From an uncultured Acidimicrobiales bacterium (lineage in GTDB: Bacteria; Actinomycetota; Acidimicrobiia; Acidimicrobiales; Aldehydirespiratoraceae): a DNA stretch of 64,000 bases. The notes under the pieces are model-generated. The model had not been told where the DNA came from and did no database searches. It was given only the letters and a program-made list of their open reading frames with translations. Below, piece after piece: positions 55,142 through 64,000 of this stretch (position 1 is the stretch's first letter; the number at the start of each line of letters is the position of its first letter). The DNA is taken from positions 1,644,001 to 1,708,000 of the forward strand of contig CATOTC010000001.1 of the NCBI GenBank assembly GCA_951812975.1, read 5' to 3'. Both the position numbers and the translations under genes were made by a program.

Positions 55142-56332
55142 ATGAGTGGGCCTCTATCCGACCTGCGTGTCCTCGATGCCTCCACCGTGATCGCAGGGCC
55201 GATGATAGGCCAGATCATGGCCGACTTCGGCGCGGACGTTATCAAGATCGAGCATCCGCAGACAGGCGACAGCATGCGAGGACACGGCACGCAGAAGGAC
55301 GGTCACGGCCTCTGGTGGAAGCTCGTGGCGCGCAACAAGCGCTGCGTGGGGCTGAACCTGAACCACCCCGACGGCGCCGAAGTGTTCCTGAACCTCGTAG
55401 CCGACTCTGATGTGGTCATCGAGAACTTCCGGCCCGGCACCCTGGAGCGCTGGGGCCTGGGCCCCGAAGTACTGTCGGAGCGCAACCCCGGGCTGATTCT
55501 CTGCCGAGTCACCGGGTTCGGACAGACCGGCCCCTATGCCGCCCGCCCGGCGTTCGGGACCTTGATCGAAGCCATGAGCGGATTCGCTCACATGACCGGC
55601 GAATCCGACCGGCCCCCCACGCTGCCCCCCTTCGGACTCGCCGACAGCTTCGCGGGCGTCAGCGGAGTCGCCGCGGTGATGATGGCGCTGCACCATCGCC
55701 ACGCCACCGGGGAAGGACAGACGGTCGACCTGTCAATCCTCGAACCGCTCGTCGCCGCGCTCGGACCCCACATCATCACCTGGGACCAGACCGGCCGGGT
55801 CTCCCAGCGCAGCGGCAACCGCTCGCTGAACAACGCGCCCCGCAACACCTACCTCACCGCCGACGGCCGCTGGGTGGCAGTGTCGAGCAGTACCGACGCA
55901 GTCGCACGGCGAACAATCGAACTGGTGGGCCGGGGCGATCTGGCATGTGAAGGCTGGTTCGCCACCGGTGCCGGCCGGGCAGCCCACACCGACGAGATCG
56001 ACGATGCCATGGCCGCATGGATCGGTCAACGCAAGCTCGACGAAGTCGTTGAAGCGTTCGCGGGGGCCGATGTGGCACTCGCTCCGGTGTACGACGTGGA
56101 GCAGTACGTCGCTGATCCGCAGGTGCAGGCGCGCCGGGCGGTGGTCTCGGTGGAAGACCCCGACCTGGGTCCGCTGCAGATGCAGAACGTCCTTTTCAGC
56201 CTGTCCGCCACACCCGGCGAGATCCGGCATCCAGGACGGACCCTGGGCGCGGACACCGATGAGGTGCTCGCCGATGCGGGGGTCAGCGCCGAGCAGATCG
56301 CGGATCTGCGGGAGCGGGGAGTGATCGCATGA
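55142..56332 (+). CDS. CaiB/BaiF CoA-transferase family protein
   Basis: LSDLRVLDASTVIAGPMIGQIMADFGADVIKIEHPQTGDSMRG; ENFRPGTLERWGLG; start MSGPLSD at 55142. Confidence 0.93.
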   Translation: MSGPLSDLRVLDASTVIAGPMIGQIMADFGADVIKIEHPQTGDSMRGHGTQKDGHGLWWKLVARNKRCVGLNLNHPDGAEVFLNLVADSDVVIENFRPGTLERWGLGPEVLSERNPGLILCRVTGFGQTGPYAARPAFGTLIEAMSGFAHMTGESDRPPTLPPFGLADSFAGVSGVAAVMMALHHRHATGEGQTVDLSILEPLVAALGPHIITWDQTGRVSQRSGNRSLNNAPRNTYLTADGRWVAVSSSTDAVARRTIELVGRGDLACEGWFATGAGRAAHTDEIDDAMAAWIGQRKLDEVVEAFAGADVALAPVYDVEQYVADPQVQARRAVVSVEDPDLGPLQMQNVLFSLSATPGEIRHPGRTLGADTDEVLADAGVSAEQIADLRERGVIA

Positions 56333-57153
56333 GCAACAGTCATCTGGATCTGGTTCCCGGCCTGTTGGACCTTCTCACCGAAGCGACCGTGTACGATCTG
56401 GGTCGCCCGATGCACAACGGCATGGCACAGTCACCGAACCACCCGGAGTTCCGCCACTGCCTGGACCGGCGCCACGGCGAACGAGTGCGAGCCGACGGGG
56501 GTTCGGCTGCCGCCGACCTGCTGACGACCGGATGCCACGTCGGGACGCATGTGGACGCGTTGGCCCATGTCAGCCACCAGGGCCTGCTGCACGGCGGCGT
56601 AGACGCGCAAGCAGCCCAGGCGGATGGGAACTTCGAGGTGCTGGGGATCCAGGACCTGCCACCCTTCGTGGGTCGTGGCGTGATGCTGGACATCGCCGGG
56701 CTGCTCGAGGAGGAGGTCTGCGACGGAGGCCAGGAGATCAGCGTGGCCGAACTCAAAGCCGCTGCGACGCGTCAAGGCACCCCTCTGCGCCCGGGCGACG
56801 CCGTGCTGATACGCAGCGGTTGGGGCGCGTACTTCGACGACCCCGACCGCTACAGCGGCGCCGACACCGGAGTGCCAGGAGTCGGCGAGAGCGGCGCGCA
56901 ATGGTTGGCTGAGCAGCGAGCAGCCCTCGTCGGGGCCGACACGCTGGCCTTCGAGTGCATCCCCACGGGCCGCGGCCACGCCCTGCTCCCGGCCCACCGG
57001 GTCCTGCTGGTGGAAAAGGGCATCAACATAATCGAGGCCCTCGACCTGGACGGCCTGGCCGCTGCAGGCGTCTACGAGTTCGTGTTCGTGCTGTCCCATC
57101 TGAACATCCACGGCGCCACCGGAGCCCCGGTCCGCCCTCTGGCCGTCGCATGA
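56329..57153 (+). CDS. Cyclase/kynurenine formamidase-like family hydrolase
   Basis: TGCHVGTHVDALAHV; PLRPGDAVLIRSGW; ATGA overlap with the CoA-transferase. Confidence 0.85.
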   Translation: MSNSHLDLVPGLLDLLTEATVYDLGRPMHNGMAQSPNHPEFRHCLDRRHGERVRADGGSAAADLLTTGCHVGTHVDALAHVSHQGLLHGGVDAQAAQADGNFEVLGIQDLPPFVGRGVMLDIAGLLEEEVCDGGQEISVAELKAAATRQGTPLRPGDAVLIRSGWGAYFDDPDRYSGADTGVPGVGESGAQWLAEQRAALVGADTLAFECIPTGRGHALLPAHRVLLVEKGINIIEALDLDGLAAAGVYEFVFVLSHLNIHGATGAPVRPLAVA

Positions 57154-57177
57154 GGTCCGTCGCATGAGGTCCGTCGC

Positions 57178-58599
57178 ATGAGCCCGGTCGTTACGCAACT
57201 GGCGGAACTGGCTTGCGCCCCGGTGCCCGAAACCGTCCGAGCCGGCATCTGTTCGCGCATCATCGACATCGTGGGTATCGCCGTGCGGGCCTCGACGCTG
57301 GAGACCTCCCAAGCTGTCATCGGGTTCGCCGTCGATCAGGACTCCGCTGCCCAGGCCACCGCGATCGGTGCTCCACGGCCCGTCTCAGCAGCCGAAGCCG
57401 CCTTCGTCAACGGGGTACTGGCCCACTCACTGGACTACGACGACACGCATCTGCCGTCGATCCTGCACCCCAGCGCACCGGTGGTGCCCGCAGCGCTGGC
57501 GGTGGCTGAGTGGCAGTCGGCATCAGGCGCATCCCTGCTCGATGCCGTAGCGGTTGGCCTGGAGACAACCGTGCGCCTCGGCATGGGCGGATACGACCCC
57601 CAGGCCCGCCAGTCGGTGTACTTCGAAAGAGGTCAACACGCCACCTCCATTTGCGGCGCGGTGGGCTCGGCCGCCGCCGCCGGCCGTCTGCTGGATCTGG
57701 GCCGCGACGGGATCGCCCACGCCATGGGGATCGCCTGCAGCATGGCCAGCGGGATCATCGAAGCGAACCGGGCCGGCGGGACGGTGAAACGGCTCCACTG
57801 CGGCTGGGCCGCCCGGGCCGGGGTCACCGCGGCTCAGCTCGCGGCGCGCGGCATTACCGGACCTCCGACCGCTATCGAAGGCCGGTTCGGGCTGTTCCAG
57901 GCGTTCTTGGGCGACCAGTCCAACCTCGACTCGGTCACCGCCCATCTGTCAGACCGCTGGCATTGCGATGACATCTTCTACAAGCCGTATCCGGCGAACC
58001 ACTTCACCCACACCGGAATCGATGCCGCCATGGCCCTGCGCCGCCGAGGAGTGTGTGCTTCAGACCTCGCAAGCGCCACGCTGGAAGTGGCACCGCCGAC
58101 CGTGCGCACGATCGGCGAGCCGATTGAGGCCAAACGGATGCCCGAATCCGGATATCACGCCCAGTTCAGCGGCCCGTACACGGTGGTCGCCGGTCTGCTC
58201 GGTGGTGGAGGCCTCGGGGTCGGTTTGGCTGATTTCTCCGACGCACAAGCCTGCGACTCCCGTCGGCGGGAGTTGATGGCCCGGGTCGAGGTGGTGGGCG
58301 ATCCTCAGCTGATGCAGATATATCCGTGTCAGCTTCCGGCTCGTTTGCGGGTTACGACCACGGACGGTCAGACGCTGGTGGAGGAAGTCCTCACCAACCG
58401 CGGTGGACCGGACCGGCCACTGTCAGCGTCGGAGCTGGCAGCCAAGTACACCGACAACACCGCCGGTCTGTTGCCGAACGAAGTCGCCGCCAGACTACAC
58501 GAGACCCTGTCTGGGTTGGCCAGATGCGCCTCCACGGCCGGACTGCTGGTGCCGTTGCAAGCAATCACCACCCAAACACCAGCCGAGGGCTGCCCATGA
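57178..58599 (+). CDS. MmgE/PrpD family protein
   Basis: FVNGVLAHSLDYDDTHLPSILHPSAPVVPAALAVAE; KPYPANHFTHTGIDAAMALR. Confidence 0.92.
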   Translation: MSPVVTQLAELACAPVPETVRAGICSRIIDIVGIAVRASTLETSQAVIGFAVDQDSAAQATAIGAPRPVSAAEAAFVNGVLAHSLDYDDTHLPSILHPSAPVVPAALAVAEWQSASGASLLDAVAVGLETTVRLGMGGYDPQARQSVYFERGQHATSICGAVGSAAAAGRLLDLGRDGIAHAMGIACSMASGIIEANRAGGTVKRLHCGWAARAGVTAAQLAARGITGPPTAIEGRFGLFQAFLGDQSNLDSVTAHLSDRWHCDDIFYKPYPANHFTHTGIDAAMALRRRGVCASDLASATLEVAPPTVRTIGEPIEAKRMPESGYHAQFSGPYTVVAGLLGGGGLGVGLADFSDAQACDSRRRELMARVEVVGDPQLMQIYPCQLPARLRVTTTDGQTLVEEVLTNRGGPDRPLSASELAAKYTDNTAGLLPNEVAARLHETLSGLARCASTAGLLVPLQAITTQTPAEGCP

Positions 58600-58739
58600 C
58601 CGAACTGGCAATCACCGGTCCCACCGTGCTCCGTCAGGACACAGGCGAGGCCGGCCTCGTCGATACTGGCTCGACCGCCGAACTTTCGGCACGGTTCGCC
58701 CGTCTGAAAAGAACTCACCTGCCAGAGGTACGCTCATGA
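58596..58739 (+). pseudogene. Truncated duplicate of the start of the downstream imidase gene (47-aa ORF)
   Basis: MTELAITGPTVLRQDTGEA... vs MTELIITGATVVRPDAGVA... at 58736; TGA overlaps the downstream ATG (ATGA). Confidence 0.6.
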
Positions 58740-60199
58740 CCGAACTGATAATCACCGGTGCCACCGTGGTCCGCCCAGACGCAGGCGTAGCCGACCAGAC
58801 AGACATCGCGATCAGCGACGGGAAGGTCAGCGATCTGGGCATGGGGCTCGCAGTTGCCGCGCCCCGGACGACAAGTGTTTTCGACGCTACGGGACTCATC
58901 GCCTTTCCCGGGTCGGTTGACGCCCACACGCACATGGGCATCTACAACCCGTTGCCCGTCGATTCCGAGAGCGAGAGCCGGGCCGCTGCCCAGGGCGGCA
59001 CAACAACCGTGCTCAACTACATGAGGACCGGTCAGTACTACTTGAACCGGGGCGGCCCCTACGCCGAGTTCTTCCCAGAGGTGCTGCAACAGATCCAAGG
59101 CAACAGCCATGTGGACTACGCCTTCCACCTCGCTCCGATGCAGGCGAGCCACATCGACGAGATCCCAATGCTGGCGACCGATTTCGGGGTGACCTCATTC
59201 AAGATCTTCATGTTCTACGGCGGTCACGGCCTGCATGGTGCCAGCGACGACCAGTCCGAGTTCTTGATGACGCCGCCCGGCGAACGCTACGACTACGCCC
59301 ATTTCGAGTTCATCATGCGTGGCATCGCCGAGGCCCGCCGGAACCACCCGGAACTCGCCGATTCGCTGTCGCTGTCGCTGCACTGCGAAACGGCGGAGAT
59401 CATGACTGCCTACACCAGGATGGTCGAGGAGGCGGGGGAACTCACCGGGCTGGCCGCGTACTCGGCTTCGCGCCCTCCGCATTCTGAGGGTCTGGCCGTG
59501 ACCATCGCCTCGTACCTGGCACATGAGACCGAGGTGGTCAACATCAACCTGCTGCACCTTTCTTCGGCCAAGGCCGTGGACGCGGCCCTGCGCATGCAGC
59601 GGTGCTTCGAGAATGTGGACTTCCGCCGCGAGGTCACGATCGGGCATCTGCTGGTGGACATCGAGACCTCCGGCGACCCGTGGGGGAAGGTCAACCCGCC
59701 GATCCGTCCCCGTGCTGATGTGGAGGTGCTGTGGGACCATGTGCTCGCCGGCGAGTTGGACTGGGTTGTGAGCGACCATGCCTGCTGTCGCACCGAGGCC
59801 AAGGTGTCCGCCGAGCGTCCCGACGACATCTGGCTCGCCAAGAGTGGTTTCGGGGGCACCGAGTATCTGCTGAACGGGCTCTATTCCGAGGGGACCAAAC
59901 GGGGTTTGGATCTGGTCGACATGGCCCGAATGCTGGCATGGAACCCGGCCCAGCGGTTCGCGCTCGGCACCAAGGGAACCATCGGGATCGGTTTCGATGC
60001 TGACATTGCCCTGTTGGACCCGACAGTCAGCCATGTGGTGTCGGCCGACGAGTCGGAATCCAGCCAGGGTTACACACCTTTCGAGGGCCAGGAGCTCAAC
60101 GGCAGGGTGCGCCATGTCTGGTTGCGGGGCCGCCGCATCCTCGCGGACGGGGTGGTGGTTGGTGATCCGACGGGCGAATACCAGAAGAGGCCGACGTGA
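58736..60199 (+). CDS. Dihydropyrimidinase/hydantoinase/cyclic imidase-type amidohydrolase
   Basis: FPGSVDAHTHMG metal motif; SFKIFMFYGGHG; LLHLSSAKAVDAAL; VVSDHACC; NPAQRFALGTKGTIGIGFDADIALLDP. Confidence 0.88.
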   Translation: MTELIITGATVVRPDAGVADQTDIAISDGKVSDLGMGLAVAAPRTTSVFDATGLIAFPGSVDAHTHMGIYNPLPVDSESESRAAAQGGTTTVLNYMRTGQYYLNRGGPYAEFFPEVLQQIQGNSHVDYAFHLAPMQASHIDEIPMLATDFGVTSFKIFMFYGGHGLHGASDDQSEFLMTPPGERYDYAHFEFIMRGIAEARRNHPELADSLSLSLHCETAEIMTAYTRMVEEAGELTGLAAYSASRPPHSEGLAVTIASYLAHETEVVNINLLHLSSAKAVDAALRMQRCFENVDFRREVTIGHLLVDIETSGDPWGKVNPPIRPRADVEVLWDHVLAGELDWVVSDHACCRTEAKVSAERPDDIWLAKSGFGGTEYLLNGLYSEGTKRGLDLVDMARMLAWNPAQRFALGTKGTIGIGFDADIALLDPTVSHVVSADESESSQGYTPFEGQELNGRVRHVWLRGRRILADGVVVGDPTGEYQKRPT

Positions 60200-60357
60200 T
60201 CTGCATCAACGGTGTGGACAGAACCGACCGGGTGGTTGGTTCGGACGGTGTGGTTGGTTCCGACGTCGCGGACGGCGCCGACGCCGCGGACGGCGCCGAC
60301 TGGGCAGGCCGTGCGGTCCGGCGCGCACAGTCGGTGGACTCAGCGCCGTTTATGGAC

Positions 60358-61266
60358 TCAGTGGGGGAAACCGCCGGCTTTGGCGACCAGGCTGGGCACG
60401 CCGTGGCCGAGTTGGGTTTCCAGCCAGGTGCTAGCATCGATCAGGGCGTCGAGGTCCAGGCCCGTGTCATAGCCCATCCCATGCACCAGATAAACGACAT
60501 CTTCGGTGGCCACGTTGCCGGTGGCTCTCGGGGCGAACGGACAGCCGCCTACTCCGCCGAGGCTGGAGTCGAAAATTCGCACACCCTCGTCGATGGCGGC
60601 GGCGATGTTGGCCAAAGCAGTGTTGCGGGTGTTGTGGAAGTGTCCACGCAGGGCGATCCCGGGAGCCCGCTGCGCCACCCCGGCGAACAGGGCGCCGACC
60701 TGTGTGGGCACGCCCGCACCGATCGTGTCGGCGAGTGCCAACTCGTCGGGCTGCGTGTCGGCCAGATCAGACACGATGTCGAGCACCCTGCCAGAATCGA
60801 CCCTCCCCTCATAGGGACATCCGCAGACAGCCGAGACTGTCACCGCGGTCTTGATACCAGCCGCACGGGCGGCGTCGCTGATGGCACGCCAGCGCTGCAC
60901 CGATTCAGCGATCGTGGCCCGCTGGTTGGCTTGGGAGAAGGTCTCGCTGGCGACGACCACGCCGCAGACCTCGTCGACACCAGCGGCGATTGCTCGCTGC
61001 ACACCCCGCGCATTGAGCGCCAGGGCGCTGTAACTCACACCGCTGGATCGGGGTACGCCAGCCATGACCGCGTCTCCGTCGGCCATTTTCGGCACCGCTG
61101 CGGGGTTAACGAAGCTGGCGGCCTCGATGCGGCAGTGACCTGCAGCGATCAGCCGCTCGATGAGATCGACCTTCTGTGCCGTGCTGAGATCGGCTGGGTC
61201 GGCCTGCAAACCATCGCGGGGGGCAACCTCGACGATCTGGATGGACTCGGTCACACAGCCGAGCAT
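60358..61266 (-). CDS. Hydroxymethylglutaryl-CoA lyase-like (HMGL/DRE-TIM) protein
   Basis: IQIVEVAPRDGLQADP; EAASFVNPAAVPKMAD; GHFHNTRNTALANI; FDSSLGGVGGCPFAPRATGNVATEDVVYL. Confidence 0.92.
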   Translation of the reverse strand: MLGCVTESIQIVEVAPRDGLQADPADLSTAQKVDLIERLIAAGHCRIEAASFVNPAAVPKMADGDAVMAGVPRSSGVSYSALALNARGVQRAIAAGVDEVCGVVVASETFSQANQRATIAESVQRWRAISDAARAAGIKTAVTVSAVCGCPYEGRVDSGRVLDIVSDLADTQPDELALADTIGAGVPTQVGALFAGVAQRAPGIALRGHFHNTRNTALANIAAAIDEGVRIFDSSLGGVGGCPFAPRATGNVATEDVVYLVHGMGYDTGLDLDALIDASTWLETQLGHGVPSLVAKAGGFPH

Positions 61267-61277
61267 ACTGGTAGCCC

Positions 61278-62474
61278 ATGACCGGGGCGCTTTCGGATAT
61301 TCGTGTGATCGAGATGGGCACGCTGCTGGCCGGGCCGTTCTGCGGCCAACAACTGGCCGACCACGGTGCCGAGGTCATCAAGATCGAGCCGCCTGTGACC
61401 GGTGACCCGATGCGAGCCTGGGGCCAGGAGAAAGCCGACGGCAAATCGTTGTGGTGGCCGGTAGTCGGCCGGGGCAAGAAGTCCGTCACCATCAACCTCC
61501 GCGAAGCCGCCGGGCAGGACCTGGTGCGTCAGTTGGTGGCCGACGCCGATGTACTGGTCGAGAACTTCCGCCCGGGCACGTTGGAGAAATGGGGACTTGC
61601 TCCCGAAGATCTGCAAGCTCTCAATCCGCGACTGATCGTCACTCGTGTTTCGGGTTACGGCCAGACCGGGCCGTACTCGACTCAACCGGGTTTCGGGGCC
61701 ATCGGCGAGGCGCTGGGCGGCATCCGTTACACGACGGGTGATCCCGATTCGATGCCCAGCCGCACCGGCATCAGCATTGGCGACACGCTCACCGCGATGT
61801 TCGCCACGATCGGCACCCTCAACGCGATCCACGCCCGTGAGCGCACCGGCAAGGGCCAGCTCGTCGACGCCGCGCTCTATGAATCGGTACTGGCTGTGAT
61901 GGAGTCTCTGCTGACCGAATACCACGTTGCCGGGTTCATCCGTGAGCGCACCGGTTCGATGATCCCCAACATCGCTCCGGCCAACGCATATCCGACCCGT
62001 GACAACAAGATCCACCTGATCTCAGGCAACCAGGACACTGTGTGGCGGCGGCTGGCTGAGGCGATGGGCCGTCCCGAACTCGGCGACGATCCCCGTTTCG
62101 CCACCCACATCGCCCGAGGAGACAACCAACTCGAACTCGACGAGCTGATCGCCGAGTGGACGGCCACTGTCGACGCCGAGGAACTGCACCGACTGCTCAA
62201 CGAACACAGCGTCCCCAACGGTCAGATCTACCGCGCCCCGGAAATGCTGGCCGACGATCATTTCGCCGCCCGTGAGGCGATCGTCTGGGTCGACACCCCC
62301 GATTTCGGCACGGTTCCGATGCAGAACGTCGTGCCGAAGATGTCGGACACGCCAGGTTCGATCGACTGGTCGGGCCCGGCTCTGGGTGAGCACAACGACG
62401 AGGTCTTCGACGAGATCCTGGGGCTCAGCACCGAGGCCCTGGCCCAGTTGCGAACCGACGGGATCATCGGCTGA
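61278..62474 (+). CDS. CaiB/BaiF CoA-transferase family protein
   Basis: LSDIRVIEMGTLLAGPFCGQQLADHGAEVIKIEPP; ENFRPGTLEKWGL. Confidence 0.93.
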   Translation: MTGALSDIRVIEMGTLLAGPFCGQQLADHGAEVIKIEPPVTGDPMRAWGQEKADGKSLWWPVVGRGKKSVTINLREAAGQDLVRQLVADADVLVENFRPGTLEKWGLAPEDLQALNPRLIVTRVSGYGQTGPYSTQPGFGAIGEALGGIRYTTGDPDSMPSRTGISIGDTLTAMFATIGTLNAIHARERTGKGQLVDAALYESVLAVMESLLTEYHVAGFIRERTGSMIPNIAPANAYPTRDNKIHLISGNQDTVWRRLAEAMGRPELGDDPRFATHIARGDNQLELDELIAEWTATVDAEELHRLLNEHSVPNGQIYRAPEMLADDHFAAREAIVWVDTPDFGTVPMQNVVPKMSDTPGSIDWSGPALGEHNDEVFDEILGLSTEALAQLRTDGIIG

Positions 62475-62490
62475 TGCGGAACGCGGCGTC

Positions 62491-63138
62491 ATGACCGGCG
62501 AAGTGCCCGACGACGGGTTGCTCGACGACTATCGCCGTGCCGGGTTCAACAACCGGCTGGGATTCGGCGAACGGCCAGCGCTCGTGGTGATCGACTTCTG
62601 CCGGGCGTACCTCGATGAGGCGTCGCCCCTCTACGCCGGGGTCGAGGATGCCCGTGGTTCGTGTGTGCGAGTGTTGAACGCTGCCCGAACCGCCCAGATC
62701 CCGGTGTTGCACACAAGGGTTGAGTTCCAGCCCGGTGGCGCCGACGGCGGGATCTTCTTCCGCAAGGTCGGTGCCCTCGAATGCTTCGTGAAAGGCAACC
62801 CCCTCGGCGAGTACGGCGCGGGACTCAAGCCCGCCGAAGGTGAGGTGGTGGTCGTGAAGCAGTACGCCTCCGGGTTTTTCGGCACTTCGCTGGCTTCGAC
62901 TCTCACCTCCATGGGTATCGACACTCTGATCCACACGGGGGTCTCCACCAGCGGTTGCGTACGAGCCACGGCGCTCGACGCCTGCCAGCACGGGTTCGTG
63001 CCGATCGTGGTGCGTGACGCCTGTGGCGACCGCGACGCCGCGGTGCATGAGTCCAACCTGTTCGACCTCGACGCAAAATACGCCGATGTCGTGTCAGAAC
63101 AGGAAGTCCTCGCCTACCTGACGACCTTGAGGGCCTGA
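62491..63138 (+). CDS. Isochorismatase-family amidohydrolase (N-carbamoylsarcosine amidase/maleamate amidase-like)
   Basis: ALVVIDFCRAYLDEASPLYAG; IHTGVSTSGCVRATALDACQHGFVPIVVRDACGDR (D, K, C triad pattern). Confidence 0.88.
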   Translation: MTGEVPDDGLLDDYRRAGFNNRLGFGERPALVVIDFCRAYLDEASPLYAGVEDARGSCVRVLNAARTAQIPVLHTRVEFQPGGADGGIFFRKVGALECFVKGNPLGEYGAGLKPAEGEVVVVKQYASGFFGTSLASTLTSMGIDTLIHTGVSTSGCVRATALDACQHGFVPIVVRDACGDRDAAVHESNLFDLDAKYADVVSEQEVLAYLTTLRA

Positions 63139-63150
63139 GCCCCGGCAGGA

Positions 63151-64000
63151 CTACTGGTACGAGACGAACAGGGGGGTGGGGGTGAGCGCCAGGACTTCGG
63201 CCGCAGTGGCGGTCGGAGAGTCCTCGTCGTAGAAGTTCTTCCAGCCCCAATAGAACTGGCCGGCATCGGGCAGACCGGTCAGGGCGTTCCAGGAGCTGTA
63301 CTTGGTCGGGAGGGGCCCCTGACCGTCCATGTGGATCAGAACCGCCAGTTCGGGGGGCGTCTGCACGAGGTGGCGGTTTGTGATCATGGAGAACTTGAAC
63401 TGGTGGAGTACCAGCAGTTTCTGTGGAAGGGACTCTTCACGGACGATCCCGGCCAGCCACCAGACGACTTCGTTGATCTCAGCCGCGTCCACCGTGCCGA
63501 TCTGCCGCAGATGACGCTGACCGGGTTTGAGCCTCCACTCGGGGTCGAGCGCAAGACCCACGTGAGGGAGGCGCAGGAACTCCTCGTAGATCTTCGCCTG
63601 CGAGAGGTAGTCGGACAGTCCCGGCTGAAGATCCAGGACCACGTAGATGCCGTTGGCCGCAGCGACCTCGATCCAGGGCCTGATCACGTCCAGAGCGGTC
63701 TCATTGGAAAAGTTGCCGTCGTAGCCGGCACTGCCCGCAGCAACGGTGGCGATGATTTCGAACGTGGGCAACACGGCGATACCGTCCGCGTCGTAGCCCT
63801 GAGCAATGGAAAGGACGCGTTCGACGGCCTCGTCCGGACCCTGCTCCCCGAGAACTCCAAGACCTGAGGTCTGAGGATGGCCGTAGATGGCGACCATGCG
63901 GCGGCGCGGCTCCGAATCGAACAGCAGCCCACCACCGTAGGGTGTCTCTTCACCTCGGCGGATCACCTCGAGGTGCCGGGCTGCGTCCTCGCCGAAGTCT
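63151..64000 (-). CDS. Hypothetical protein, partial (frame stays open to the right edge)
   Basis: ORF to 63966 ATG continues open upstream (DFGEDAARHLEVIRRGEETPYGGG...); no confident family. Confidence 0.6.
   Translation of the reverse strand, partial: DFGEDAARHLEVIRRGEETPYGGGLLFDSEPRRRMVAIYGHPQTSGLGVLGEQGPDEAVERVLSIAQGYDADGIAVLPTFEIIATVAAGSAGYDGNFSNETALDVIRPWIEVAAANGIYVVLDLQPGLSDYLSQAKIYEEFLRLPHVGLALDPEWRLKPGQRHLRQIGTVDAAEINEVVWWLAGIVREESLPQKLLVLHQFKFSMITNRHLVQTPPELAVLIHMDGQGPLPTKYSSWNALTGLPDAGQFYWGWKNFYDEDSPTATAAEVLALTPTPLFVSYQ

Noticed and set aside
60200-60357. Short tandem repeats (ggtggttggttcsgacg; gcggacggcgccgac x2) between convergent genes
   Set aside because: Low-complexity GC-rich intergenic sequence without a clear terminator hairpin or conserved motif; not enough to call a feature.
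61278-62474. Sixth-class operator site upstream of the second CoA-transferase
   Set aside because: No TGTTCC-N7-GGAACA-like palindrome found in the 61267-61277 gap or near the HMGL start.

Overview
High-GC, actinobacterial-looking chromosomal window; the giant SLH/cadherin surface proteins suggest an acidimicrobial-type genome, but taxonomy cannot be proven from sequence alone. Contents: a partial aldehyde dehydrogenase (left edge); assorted housekeeping and transport genes; two giant tandem-repeat surface proteins (1620 and 3830 aa, cadherin-like plus Ig-like repeats with C-terminal SLH domains); a complete IS481-type insertion sequence in the 3' end of a tRNA-Ser(GCT) gene with a 15-bp target duplication; a branched-chain-type ABC importer with unusual gene fusions; and a ~33-kb catabolic region (about 30-63 kb). 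Main candidate for a novel system: 42.2-51.5 kb encodes an SDR strongly reminiscent of plant NYC1/NOL chlorophyll b reductase, an alpha/beta hydrolase, several lipocalin-like (DUF3598-type) proteins, a PaO-like Rieske oxygenase and two proteins resembling red chlorophyll catabolite reductase/bilin reductase. This looks like a bacterial counterpart of the plant PAO/phyllobilin chlorophyll breakdown pathway. It is followed by an imidase, amidase, CoA-transferase and CoA-lyase module that could process monopyrrole/maleimide fragments. Six copies of a 19-bp palindrome (TGTTCC-N7-GGAACA-like) precede genes across this region, including an iclR gene, which suggests one regulon. Also noted: inverted ~130-bp intergenic repeats bracketing arsC-SDR-hydrolase, repeated tandem duplication of gene-junction (stop/start) sequences, and an early nonsense codon in one giant-protein paralog. 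Family assignments come from recognition of motifs by eye; no searches were run.
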